A DNA stretch of 64,000 nucleotides from an uncultured Nitrospira sp. (lineage in GTDB: Bacteria; Nitrospirota; Nitrospiria; Nitrospirales; Nitrospiraceae). Made by a program: the position numbers and the translations under genes. Of this stretch, positions 26,403 to 38,400 are shown one piece after another (within the stretch, counting starts at the first letter, position 1; each line of letters starts with the position of its first letter). The stretch covers positions 1-64,000 of the forward strand of contig CABVRW010000010.1 of the NCBI GenBank assembly GCA_902500785.1, read 5' to 3'. A model generated the notes under the pieces. That model saw only the letters and a program-made list of their open reading frames with translations. It searched no databases and was not told where the DNA came from.

Positions 26403-26891
26403 ATGCCTGCCTCCGACGATCTCGACGCTCACTTCATGCAACAGGCCTTGACGCTCGCGCGCTCGGCGCCGCTGATCGGCGAAGTACCGATCGCCGCGCT
26501 ACTGGTGCGTGACGGCATCGTGGTGGCCGAAGCGCACAATCTCCGGGAGACCCGGCAAGACCCCACGGCTCATGCGGAAATGCTCGTGATTCAGGACGCG
26601 GCGCGGCAGACGGGCAGCTGGCGCCTGACCGGCACCACGCTCTACGTCACGCTGGAACCCTGCGCCATGTGCATCGGGGCGATCGTGCTGGCTCGCATTC
26701 CCCGGCTCGTATTCGGCGCCAGCGATCCAAAGGCCGGCGCCTGCGGGTCTATCATGAATATTCCTCCCGAGCCGCGGTTGAACCATCGCGTGGAGGTCGT
26801 CGGGGAGGTGTGTGCGGAAGAAAGTCAGCATCTGTTGCAGGCGTTCTTTCGGGAGCTGAGAAAAGAAGCCACCCGGCGAGAGACGACTTAA
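26403..26891 (+). CDS. tadA: tRNA-specific adenosine deaminase
   Basis: Deaminates adenosine 34 to inosine in the anticodon of tRNA-Arg(ACG). The 162-residue protein has the cytidine/deoxycytidylate deaminase zinc motifs TAHAEML (His ligand and catalytic Glu, near residue 57) and PCAMCIGAIVLARI (two Cys ligands, near residue 87). It also has the conserved GEVPIAALLV start and GACGSIMN loop. Its stop overlaps the stop of the convergent phosphopantetheinyl transferase gene by four bases. Confidence 0.92.
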   Translation: MPASDDLDAHFMQQALTLARSAPLIGEVPIAALLVRDGIVVAEAHNLRETRQDPTAHAEMLVIQDAARQTGSWRLTGTTLYVTLEPCAMCIGAIVLARIPRLVFGASDPKAGACGSIMNIPPEPRLNHRVEVVGEVCAEESQHLLQAFFRELRKEATRRETT

Positions 26892-27616
26892 CGAAGCGAG
26901 GATTCACTCACATGGAACATCTGCACCCGCCACGCTTCGCCTTCCACCGCGAGCGCCCCCGCGACGTGAGCGTCGAGCGAGAGGGATTGAACGTGCCAGT
27001 TCGTGTCGAGAGCTCCGGTGTCGGTCACACGCACCTGCGCAAGCGGCGACTGTTCATCGAACAGGATTTCGAATCGATCCAGCCCAAGCGATAACCCGAT
27101 TCCCCGTCCTTTCACATAGGCTTCCTTCGCCGTCCAATACCGATAGAACAGCCGCTGCCGCGCATCATCCGAAGCCTGCGCCACGTGCCGTGATTCGCCT
27201 GCGGCAAAAAATCGTTCCGCGAGCTTGATCGCCTCCACCTCCGGTCTGCACGCCTCCACATCCACGCCGACCGCCCGACCGCATGCCACCGCCACCAGGG
27301 CATACTCCCCTGAATGGGACAGGCTGAACTGGATCTCCTGCGCGGCATCGGACGAACCGTTCAATGTGGGCTTGCCATAGGTGCCGGTCGCGAACTCGAT
27401 CTCTGCGGCCTCCTGGTCGATGTACCGGGAGAGAATGGCTCGCAGCACACCATGCGACAGGATGAAGCGGTGCCGGTCCCGTTCAAACGCAAACCGGGCC
27501 GCGCGGGTCTGTTCATCACTCGAAAGGAGCGCGGCAAGGGCCGTGCGGTCCTTGCCGCATCGGGTAAGATCGCAGAACCAGACATGCACATCTTGCCGGC
27601 TGAGAGGAGGCGACAT
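26888..27616 (-). CDS. Sfp-type 4'-phosphopantetheinyl transferase
   Basis: Transfers phosphopantetheine from CoA to the serine of carrier domains, here presumably the ACP and two T domains of the adjacent synthetase. The 242-residue size and motifs are those of the Sfp class: RHRFILSHGVLR, GKP, IQFSLSHSGEYALVAVACGRAVGVDVE (Mg-binding Asp/Glu) and FYRYWTAKEAYVKGRGIGL (WxxKEAxxK, near residue 160). I chose ATG 27616; ATG 27652 and TTG 27676 are alternatives, none with a clear ribosome binding site. It is third in the synthetase-exporter-transferase operon. Confidence 0.85.
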   Translation of the reverse strand: MSPPLSRQDVHVWFCDLTRCGKDRTALAALLSSDEQTRAARFAFERDRHRFILSHGVLRAILSRYIDQEAAEIEFATGTYGKPTLNGSSDAAQEIQFSLSHSGEYALVAVACGRAVGVDVEACRPEVEAIKLAERFFAAGESRHVAQASDDARQRLFYRYWTAKEAYVKGRGIGLSLGLDRFEILFDEQSPLAQVRVTDTGALDTNWHVQSLSLDAHVAGALAVEGEAWRVQMFHVSESSLR

Positions 27617-27682
27617 CGAAATCTCTGGAGGGAAGATCAGCGACCCGGACATAGTTCGACAGGCATCCCCACACAACCCACG

Positions 27683-29380
27683 CTACAGCGAGGACCGGAC
27701 GACCGGCTTCAAGATCGGCGTCGGACGACGCGTCATCCCGGAGGCCGTCTCGCTCAAGGTCTCCACAATCTTGCCTTCATCCAGTTTTAACACGCGGTCG
27801 CCCACATGGAAATACCGATCATCATGAGTCACCACGATGACGCCCTTCCCTCGCGCCCGCAGCTCCGGCAACAGCTCACCGTAAAAGACCTCTTTGTACT
27901 GCGGGTCCTGATCGGCCGCCCATTCGTCGAACACATAAAACGGTCGATCCTCCAACATCGCGGTGACGAGGGCGAGGCGTTTCCGCTGGCCTTGCGACAA
28001 GTTGATCGTGGAATATTCGCCGTCCTGGATGGTGACCTTGTGCTGAATCCGGAGCGTCTTCAACCAGCCATCCGCTTGACTCGCGATCAAGGCCGGATCA
28101 AGCCCCAACAGTTTCTTGAACAGATAAAAATCGGAAAAGACCGCCGCAAAATGCTGCCGATACCAGTCCTGCGTCGTGGACGCGATCGTTTCGCCGTTGA
28201 GCGTGACCCCTCCCTGTTGCGGGAGATACAGTCCCGTGAGCACCTTCACAAAGGTCGACTTCCCGCTGCCGTTGCCCCCGATGATAAAGACCAGCTCGCC
28301 GGTCCTGATCGTCACATCCAACGGCCCGAGGCTGAACGATCGTTCATCTTCGCCTGTCGGCTCGTAGGAAAAAAAAGCCTTCGAAAACTCCACCACGTGA
28401 GGACCTGGCGCCACCGGACGCTCGGCTCCACCTTCCCGACTCCCTTCATCCAACGCCAGCCCCAACGATTCGATTTTCTCCAACGCCACCTGTCCGCGGC
28501 TCAAGGTGGGCACCATTCCGAGCAACCCCCACATCGGACCGATCATATAGAGCATGGCGAACGCATACCCGGTCAGGGCCTCGCCGGACAACGACACCAG
28601 TCTGGGAAATAGGAGGAGAATCACCCCGATCAATCCGTAAAAGAGCACCTGCGTCCAGGAATCGGTCGTGAGGTATTGCTTCGTCGTCACCAGATTGTAA
28701 TAGCGAAGGGACTCCGCAGCCTGCCGGATATCCGAATCGACGAACGCTTCTCGACGCCCGCGATGCAACATCAACTCCTTCATCCCCTCCGTCAGACTGC
28801 GGAAATGCTCGAAGAGGGTCCCTTTCGCCTCGCGCACCGCGAGCGACGACCGGAGCACCCGATGATAGAGCTGACGATATCCCAACAACCCCAACACAGA
28901 CAGGATGACGACCCCAAGAAAGGCCTGCCAGGAAAGCCAAGCAAGATAGAGCGAGCAGCCGGCAAGAATAGCGACATTAATGGCTAAGCCCGGCAATCCG
29001 TTGACCGCCCAGGCCATGGCATTCGTGTCGTCCGTCAGCGTCGCCAGAATGTCGGGCGCTCCGCGCCGCTCCAACGTGCGGTAGGGCGCTCGCACGACTT
29101 TCCAGCAGAGTTCCATCCCCAGATTCAAGATCGTTTTCTGGGCGAAGGTGACGAGCAACAACTGAGAGAGATAGTTCGACAAGACCTTCAGCACCGCCAG
29201 CCCGATAAACGCCACGGCAAACAGTTCCGAGGTCGCGCCGGCTCCATTGATGAGCTTGTTGATGACAGCCAGCAGGCCCACACTGGAGAGACCGGCCACC
29301 AATCCGGTCACGACCATCAGCACCATCATGGTTCTGGCGTCGCGTAACAGGAACAGGAGGAACCGATACATTTTCATCAT
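27683..29380 (-). CDS. Cyclic-peptide-type ABC exporter (fused membrane and ATPase domains)
   Basis: A 565-residue half-transporter like SyrD/PvdE, the exporters found in nonribosomal peptide clusters. Residues about 5-330 contain six hydrophobic helices. The ATPase domain has Walker A GGNGSGKST (near residue 368), signature LSQGQRKR (near 458) and Walker B FYVFDEWAADQD. It most likely dimerises and moves the finished lipopeptide across the inner membrane. It starts 26 bases after the synthetase stop, so it is translated from the same message. Start ATG 29380 or 29377; a longer frame to 29482 overlaps the synthetase and is rejected. Confidence 0.9.
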   Translation of the reverse strand: MMKMYRFLLFLLRDARTMMVLMVVTGLVAGLSSVGLLAVINKLINGAGATSELFAVAFIGLAVLKVLSNYLSQLLLVTFAQKTILNLGMELCWKVVRAPYRTLERRGAPDILATLTDDTNAMAWAVNGLPGLAINVAILAGCSLYLAWLSWQAFLGVVILSVLGLLGYRQLYHRVLRSSLAVREAKGTLFEHFRSLTEGMKELMLHRGRREAFVDSDIRQAAESLRYYNLVTTKQYLTTDSWTQVLFYGLIGVILLLFPRLVSLSGEALTGYAFAMLYMIGPMWGLLGMVPTLSRGQVALEKIESLGLALDEGSREGGAERPVAPGPHVVEFSKAFFSYEPTGEDERSFSLGPLDVTIRTGELVFIIGGNGSGKSTFVKVLTGLYLPQQGGVTLNGETIASTTQDWYRQHFAAVFSDFYLFKKLLGLDPALIASQADGWLKTLRIQHKVTIQDGEYSTINLSQGQRKRLALVTAMLEDRPFYVFDEWAADQDPQYKEVFYGELLPELRARGKGVIVVTHDDRYFHVGDRVLKLDEGKIVETLSETASGMTRRPTPILKPVVRSSL

Positions 29381-29406
29381 GGTGAGGTGACTGTTCTCCC
29401 ACCGCC

Positions 29407-32400
29407 CTAGGCGGCTTTCGAGGACGGTCCCTGTCCCCGACCATCCGGCTTCTGCCGGAGCATCGTCCAGGCATCCTGCCAAAAGGTCTTCAGATGGGTC
29501 GCCAGCTCCTGCACATGCGGCGCGACGAATAACCGACCCGAATCTTCCGCCGGCAGGTAGATCGTACGGCTCATCCCCATCGCGGACTCACCGAAGACCA
29601 ACCGCGTATCATCGCTGGAATGGGTGAGCGGATGCTTGGAGGCAATCACGTTCAAGACCTGCCCGCGGAACGGTTTCAAATGGTAGCGCGCGACCGCGTG
29701 GAAGGTGGCATAGGTCACCTGATCTTTGTACAGAAACTCGTCTTGATGCTCCGCGACTTCGGTATGATGCATGAGATTCCAGATCCGTTTCATCTTCCCC
29801 TTCCAGAATGACGCCCAGTCATGCATCGGCAGTTTCCGCATGAGGCGCAGGTATGTCGTGATCTTCATCCACACGAACAGGATGGGCCAGAGCAAGTACG
29901 GCGGGCGACTCCAGTGCGTCAGGTAGGATCGCGGATGCCAGGATTCCATGACGACCAGAATCACCTCTTCGCCCAGTGCCGTGAGCTGTTGGGCGATCTC
30001 ATAGGCCGCCAGACCGCCCGTACAGGTTCCGCCGATGAGATAGGGCCCGTGGGGCTGAACCGATCGGATCTCTTCGATGTAATGCGCGGCCATCTCCTCG
30101 ACTCGCATGAACGGCTTTTCTTTGCCATCGAGGCCGCGGGCCTGCAGTCCATAAAATGGTTGCGCATCCCCCAGCAACTTGGCCAGGCGGGCAAACACGA
30201 GCACATTGCCCCCGACTCCCGGGACCGCAAAAAAGGGAGGATGCTTCCCTTCGGGTTGGATCGCAACCAAGGACCGCCAGCGCACCGTACACCCTTCATC
30301 GGCCAGCACATCGGCTAATTGTTCAATCGTGGGCGCCTGGAAGAGGATCGCCATCGGCAAGCGTATGCCGAAGGTCTGCTCGATGGCGCTGAACATCCGG
30401 AGCGCCAGCAGGGAATAGCCGCCCAGTGCGAAAAAATTGTCGCGCACGCCGATCGGCGAAATCCCCAGGACCTGCTCCCAGATCGCGGCTAGCTGCAATT
30501 CCACTCGATTCCTCGGCTCGATGGCCTGGGCGCCGTCATGCACCGGCTCCGTCGAAGGAGCCGGCAAGGCCTGGCGATCCACCTTCCCGTTCGGCGTGAG
30601 GGGAAATTCCGTGAGCGGGACAATCGCGGCCGGCACCATATAGTCGGGCACCATGTCGCGGAGCGCGCGGCGCAGCGTCAGAGGATCGCAGCGAAGGCCC
30701 TCCCTCGCGACCACATAGGCCACCAGCCGCCTGTCACCCGGTACATCCTCCCGCACGATGACCACCGCTTGTTTGACGGTCGGATCGTCCGCCAGCACCG
30801 TCTCGATTTCTCCCAGCTCGATACGGAAGCCGCGTAATTTGACCTGATAGTCGATGCGTCCGACGTAATCCAATTTCCCGTCAGGCAACCATTTGACCTG
30901 GTCGCCCGTGCGATAGAGCCGCTCGCCCGCCCGGAAGGGACTGGGAACGAAGCGCTCCGCCGTCAATTGCGGAGCCCCTCGATATCCGCGCGCCAACCCC
31001 ATCCCGCCGATATACAGTTCCCCCGGTATCCCGATCGGCACCGGCTCCCGGTTCGAATCCAACACGTAGACCTGCGTGTTGGCGATGGGTCGTCCGAGCG
31101 CAATCGTGCGTTCAGCGGTACGCACCCGTTCCAACGTGGACCAAATCGTGGTCTCCGTCGGTCCATAGACATTCCACACCGATCCCGCCCGTACGAGCAG
31201 TTCTTGAGCCAATTCACGAGGCAAGGCTTCTCCGCCGCATAGCACGTTGAGGTTTCGCCCGCCTTGCCATCCAGACTGCAAGACCATCCGCCAGGTTGCA
31301 GGCGTCGCCTGCATGACCGTGACTCCACCCTGGTCCAGTTGGTGTTGCAACCACTCTCCTTCCATCGCGTGAAGTCGGCTTGCCAATAGAATACGCCCGC
31401 CGACCAACAGCGGAAGATAGAGCTCTAAGCCGGCGATATCGAAGGAGAGCGGCGTGACGGCCAGCAGCACGTCCTGGCGTCCCATTCCAGGCTCCTGTTG
31501 CATGGAGCGGAGAAAATTCACCAACCCGCGATGTTCGATCTCGACCCCCTTCGGCTGACCGGTCGATCCCGAGGTAAACAGCACATAGACCAGATGCTCG
31601 GGCCGGGCGAGCGGTGCAGGATTACTCTCGGGATACCGCGCCAGCGCCTCCGCTTCCTGATCCAGACATACGACCCGAAGCTGATGCTGCGGAAGCCCGG
31701 CGAGCAGCGCGGACTCGGTCACGAGCACCGCCGCGTGACTGGCCTCGAGCATCGCCGCCAGCCTGCGGATCGGCAAGCCGGGAACCAGCGGAAGGTAAGC
31801 CCCGCCGGCTTTCATGACGGCCAACAGACTGATCAGGAGTTCCGGCGAGCGCTCCAGGAACACCGGCACCACCACATCCGGTCCGACCCCCTGCTCACGC
31901 AGGTGATGCGCCAGCCGGTTCGCGCGGCGATTCAGCTCCGTATACGACACTTCTTCATCCTCGAAGACCACGGCGACCGCATCGGGACTGCGCCGGACCT
32001 GCGCTTCGAACAATTGCGGAAAACAGGCCTCGCGATCCATCGGCTGCTCCGTCGCATTCCATTCACGAAGCATTCGATGTTGTTCCTGTTCCGTGAGGAT
32101 CGCCACGCGCCCCAGCTTCTCCTCAGGATGGTCCGCAATCGCCTCCATGAATCGACGATACTGGGCCAGCCAGCGCTCGGCCGTGGCGCGATCGAAGAGA
32201 TCCGTATTGAACTCCAGATAGGCTTTTCGCGAGGCCAGCGGATCGATGGACAGACCGAGATCCAGCTGTGCCGCGCCTCGGCTCACTTCATAGGGTGTCC
32301 AAGACAGGTGCTGAAATTCCGTCCGAGCGAAGGGCGTATTGGTAAAGTTGAACAGCACCTGCACCAGCGGTAATCCGCCCTGGCTGCGATCCGGGCGCAA

Positions 32401-35400
32401 CTCTTCGACGAGCTTTTCAAACGGAATGTCTTGGTGCGCATAGGCGTCGAGGGACAGGTCCCTGACGTTCCGCATCAATTCACGGAAGGTCAAATCACCC
32501 GTGACCTCCGTCCGCAACACCAGCGTATTCACGAACGTGCCGATCAACTCCTCGATCGCCAACCGATTCCGGTTCGCAATCGGGGTCCCAATCACCAGAT
32601 CCCCCTGTTGTGTCAGGCGATGCAGGAGGCCGAAAAATCCCGCCAAGAACACCATGTACAACGTCACGCCTTCGCGCACGCTGAGTTGTTTGAGACGATT
32701 CACGAGAACCCAGGAAAGATCGAGGGACACCTGATCGCCCTTAAACGAATGGATCGGCAGCCGCGGTCGATCGGCCGGCAACGTCAGCACCGGCAGATCG
32801 GTCAGCTTGGATTTCCAGTGCGCGAGTTGTTCGGCCAACACCGGCCCTGTCAACCAGGTCCGTTGCCACTGAGCAAAATCGACATATTGAATCGCGAGGT
32901 CGGGCTGCATCGCAAAAGGCTTGCCGGCGCAGAATGCGTTGTAACACCGGACGAGTTCGCGAGCGATCACGCCATAGGACCATTGATCGGAAATAATGTG
33001 ATGGGTGCTCACAACCAGCACATGGTCTTCTTCACCCAATTGGACCAGGAGCATGCGCAGCAGCGGCCCCTGTTCGAGATCAAACGGATGACGCGCCTCG
33101 GCGGTCGCCACTTCCAGCGCTCGAGCTTCTCGCATCTCCCGAGACAGTCCGCGCAGATCTTTCTCCGTCCACAGCGGCGCCAGTGAGGCATGAATGATCT
33201 GGCGCGCTTGCCCGTCCACCGTCATGAAGGTGGTCCGAAGCGCGTCATGCCGTCGGACCAGCTCCTGCACACTCCATCGCAACGCCGCCCGGTTGAGAGG
33301 ACCGTGCAAGCGCACACTGGCAGGAATGTTGTAGGCCGCGGCAGCCGGCGACAACTGATACAGAAACCACATCCGCTCCTGCGCAAAAGACAACGGCAGC
33401 GGCATCCCCCGCGCGGCTCTCGATATTGTCGGCTCGCCCTGCGCCGGAGGCTGATTCCCGCCGTCTTTCGCCCGCGTGATCACCTCGGCCAATGTCGCGA
33501 TGGTCGGCCGTTCGAAAACTTGCCGCAGAGGCAAGGCAATCCGGAACAGGGCTTGGACTCTGGATACCAGTTGCGTGGCCAGCAGGGAATGGCCGCCCAG
33601 TTCAAAAAAGTTGTCGTGCACGCCGACATCCTTCACGTGCAGAATTTCACCCCAGATGTCGGCCAACACCTGCTCAGTGGATGTCCGCGGCGCGAGAAAC
33701 TCGGAGCTCAGATCGACTTTGCTGGCGCGACTGTCCGCGGCGACACGGAGCGCGCGACGATCGACCTTGCCGTTGGCGGTCAGGGGAAGCGTCTCCATTT
33801 CGACAAACGCCGAAGGAATCATATGTGCGGGCAATTGACTGCGGAGTTGCTCCCGCAACTGCGTCAACCCCAGACGGTTGTGCGGCCGAGGGACCATGAA
33901 GGCGACGATCCGCTTATCTCCGGGCTGATCTTCTCGTACCTCCACCACAGCGCGTTCCAGATCCGGGTGCCGATTCAGGACGGCCTCGATCTCCTCCAGT
34001 TCAATGCGATAGCCGCGAATCTTGACCTGACGATCAACGCGACCGCGATAATCGAGCTGCCCATCCGACCGCCAACGCACCAGATCACCGGTCCGATACA
34101 AACGAGCCCCAGGGCGGCTTGAAAACGGATCGGCGATGAACTTCGCATCGGTGAGCTCCGGTCGGCCACGATATCCTCGAGCCACCCCCATGCCGCCGAT
34201 ATACAGTTCCCCGGCGACACCCACCGGCACCGGCTGGCGATGCTGGTCCAACACGTAGACGGAGGATCTGCGAATCGCGCCTCCGATCGGCAGATCGTCG
34301 TGCAGCTCGTCGTTCACGCCGAAGCCGGTGAGATCCGACCAGGTGACGGCGACCGTCGTTTCGGTGGGACCATAGGTGTTCAACAACCGAACGGCGCTGC
34401 CGACCAGTTTCGCCCAACGCTGGACGATCTGAGGCAGGACACGCTCTCCGCCGATAATGACGGTCCGCACGGATTCCGGGAACCGGAGCTGTTCCAATTC
34501 CATTCGAGTGACGACTTCATGCCAGTAGGCAGTCGGCAAGTCCAACACAGTCAGGCGCCACTCGCGGCACCGGTCCAGAAATTCCGACACCGAATCGACC
34601 ATGCCCGACGTGCGCAGCACCAAGGTCGCTCCCGTGGTCAGGCAGGGAAAGATTTCCTCGGCGGCGGTATCGAAGCTCAACGAGGCGAATTGCAGCATCC
34701 GGTCGCGGGCCTCGACACCGACGATATCGGTGATGGCGCCCACATAGTTGGCGATCGACTGATGCTCAATCATCACCCCTTTGGGATGACCGGTTGATCC
34801 TGACGTATAGATCACATAGGCGAGATTGTTCGGAGCATCCGTGCCATCGATCGCGTGATCCGGAAAGCGGGCGATTTGATCCCACTCGGAATCGAGACAA
34901 ATCGTGTGAGGATTCGTGGCGGGCAGCCGGGCGAGTTGATCCTGTTGCGTCACCAGCACCCGGACTTGACTCTCTCTCAACATATAGTCCAACCGGTCGG
35001 TCGGATAATCGGCATCCAACGGGAGGTAGGCCCCGCCTGACTTTAGAATGCCGAGCATGCCGACGATCAAATTGGGCGAGCGTTCCACACAGAGCCCGAC
35101 GACCACGCCCGGCACGACACCCCGGCGGCGCAGGTAATGAGCCACACGATTGGCGCGCGTATCCAACTCCCGATAGGTCAAGACCTGATCCCCCTGTTGG
35201 ATCGCAACAGCTTCGGGAGTCCGCGACACCTGTGCTTCGATCAGGCGATGGAGGCACTGGCCCGGCTCCGTCACGTCCGAGGACTGCCCCCAGGTCAAGA
35301 CAGTCTCGCGCCGTTCCGCCTCGGTCATCAACGGCAAGGACCCGATCCGCCCGGAAGGGTCGGCGATGAGGCCCTCCAGCACCCGCGTGAAATGCGCCCG

Positions 35401-38400
35401 CATCCGCGCAATTCGGTCCGGCGCAAACAGCTCAGCTTTATATTCGAAATAGCCGGACAGCCCCTGCTCCGATTCGGCCAGTTCAACGCAGAGATCGAAC
35501 TGCCCGCTCTGTTGAGGAATCACATAGGCATCCCACTCAGGCAAACGAGACTGCGAGAACGACACGGGCGAGGCGTCCATGTGTTGGTCGAGTTCCGCCA
35601 GTAATTTGAACGGTTGCAACACGAATAGGATGTGCGCGAGAGGAGCACGCTGACGTTCGCGGGCCGGTCGCAAGTCCGACACGAGCCGCGCATAGGGATA
35701 GTCCTGATGCTCGAGCGCTTCCAGCACGGTGCGCTTCGTCTGCGCCAGCAGATCACGACCGCTGGACGCGTCCTGAACAGACTCCCGCAGCACCAGCATA
35801 TTCACGAAATCGCCGACGGTTTGCGCAAAGCGCGACCGGCTCCGGCCGAAGACCGGCGTGACGATCGTCGTGTCTTCTTGATTCGTATAGCGATACAGCA
35901 GGATCTGCAGCGCAGTCAGACAAATGGCGTACAGCGTCGTGCCTTCCGCCTGGGCCCAGGTCTTGAGCCGCTCCGTCAACGCTTGGTCGATATGGAACGC
36001 CTGCCACGCATAGCGGCTGGGCTCCACGGTCGCCTGAGACCGATCATAGAGCATGTCGTAGGTCGGCAGGTCACCAGCGAGTCGCGCCTTCCAGTAGTGG
36101 GCCAGACGTCGACCTTCCTCACTGTCCAACAGGGCCCGATGCCAATTGATGAACTCACCATAGGGAACCAGGGCATCGGAGACGGCGTTCGACAAGCCGT
36201 GGGACTGAGCCTCTGCGGATGCACAATCCCGCTTGAGCTCATCCACCAGGTGGTTCATCGACCAACCGTCGACGGCGATATGGTGGGCGACCACTAACAA
36301 CCACGTCTGATGCGTCCCTCGATAGAGAATCGCGCTCCACAGCGGACCCTGCGCGAGATCGAACGGAATCGCCGCCGCCGCCATGGCTTCCCGCCTCAAT
36401 TGCGCCCAATCCCAAGTGGAGACGTCGATGACCATCCACCTCAACGGCAGCTGCTCGTGGATGCGTTGAACCGGCACATCTTCCAGCGTTTCATAGGTCG
36501 TACGAAGGGTCGCATGCCGCTCGCCGAGTCGATCCAGCGCCTGTCGCAGCTCGGTCTGATTCACACCGGACGGCAGGGACAGGAGGACGGAGACGTTCGC
36601 GGCGGCGCTCTCCGGAGCCAATTGACTGAGAAACCATAGGGCGGCCTGATTCTCGGAAAGCGGGCCGACATTCTTCGTAAAGGAATTCGGAGGAAGGACC
36701 GGTGTCGAGTCGTCGCCGTCTCGGAGCATCTCGGATTCGAGCGTCGTCGCCAGTTCGACAAGCGTCGCGCCTCCCAAGAGACTCTGGAGCGACAGAGCCA
36801 CATGGAAGGACTTCTCCACGCGATGCAAGACCTCAGCGGCCATCAACGAATCGAGCCCCAAAAGATGTATCGGCCGATCACGGGAGATGGTCTCCTGCCT
36901 GCATCTCAGGCGATCGGCAATCATCCCCTGCAGATCCTGCTCAATCCGCGCCCGCCGCGCTTCACGCGGAAGGGTCCGCATGTCTTCGATTGGGATGGCG
37001 ATGGACTCGGCCTCGGACTGCAGCAGTGGTCGGACACTCGTTCCGATGACCGAAAGTCGGTCGGCCAGAAATAGATCACGGCAGGCTCGTCGTTGCACCT
37101 TTCCACTCGAGGTCTTCGGCAGGCTTCCGGCCTTGATGAAAACGATGGACCAGACATGGAGGTCGTGCTGCTCGGACAGGGCGGCACGAACCGCGGCAGC
37201 AAGTTCATCGAGGGCCAGGGCGGTCACTTGGCGCGCGACCTCCTGCACGATGACCACGGCTTCCTCCCCCGCATCTTGCACGGAGAAGGCCACCGTGCCG
37301 CTGCCACGGAACAGCGCATGGGATTGCTCTACGGTTCGTTCGAGATCTTGCGGGTAGTGATTTCTGCCTCGAATGATGAGCAGATCTTTCAACCGCCCGG
37401 TCACAAACACCTCGCCATCTCTCACAAACCCGAGGTCGCCGGTTCGCAGAAACGGGCCTTCCTTCGTATCACAAAGAGTGGCGCCGAAGGTACGCGCCGT
37501 TTCTTCCGGATTGTTCCAATACCCCTGTGCGGCGCTGGCCCCTGCCAGCCAGATCTCCCCCACCTGTTGCGCCGCACAACGGGACAGGGTCTCCGGATGG
37601 GCGATGACCACGCGTGTATCGCCCACGGGGATTCCACAGCCGACTACCTGTCGAACCGGAGCAGCGCCCGGCTTCGCGTCAGACACCAAACCCCGCTCCA
37701 ATGCGGCCGGATCAAGGGCCTGCACCGTCGGCACCCTCCCCTCTCGCTTCAACGAGATCAACAGGGTGTATTCCGCCATCCCATAGGCAGGGAAAAACGC
37801 CTCGCGACGGAACCCCGCCGGAGCGAACGCCTCGGCGAACCGGTCGATGGTGTCTGGGGCGATCGGTTCCGCGCCACAACTCGCCACGAGCCAACCCGAA
37901 AGATTCAACCTGGCGCAATCCTCCGGCGCAATAGCCTCCACACAGCGACGGTAGGCAAAGTTGGGCGCGCCGCTATGGGTGACGTGATACCGTTGAATCG
38001 CGTCCAGCCAGCGCAGCGGCCGCTTCAGGAACGTGAGCGGCGACATGAGATAGGAGGGACGGCCGATCCAGGCTGGTTGAACAATTCCCGTCACCAACCC
38101 GTAGTCGTGAAAATGCGGCATCCAGGACAGGCTCACGGAATGGGCATCGTAACCGCCGGCGTCGGTAATGCACCGACTCTGCGCAGCCATATTGCCGTGG
38201 CTGACCATGACGCCTTTGGGAGCGGAGGTCGATCCGGAGGTGTATTGCAGGTACGCCAGCGTCGAGGGGAGGGGTTGTGTCGTAGTCGAGCGAGCAGCCT
38301 GATCCGAGAGGCTCGCATCGTAGACCAGCCACTGTTCGAGCGGAATCGCACTGCCCTGCGCCCGAAGCATCTCGAGAATCTGATGCGTGCACAATGCTCC

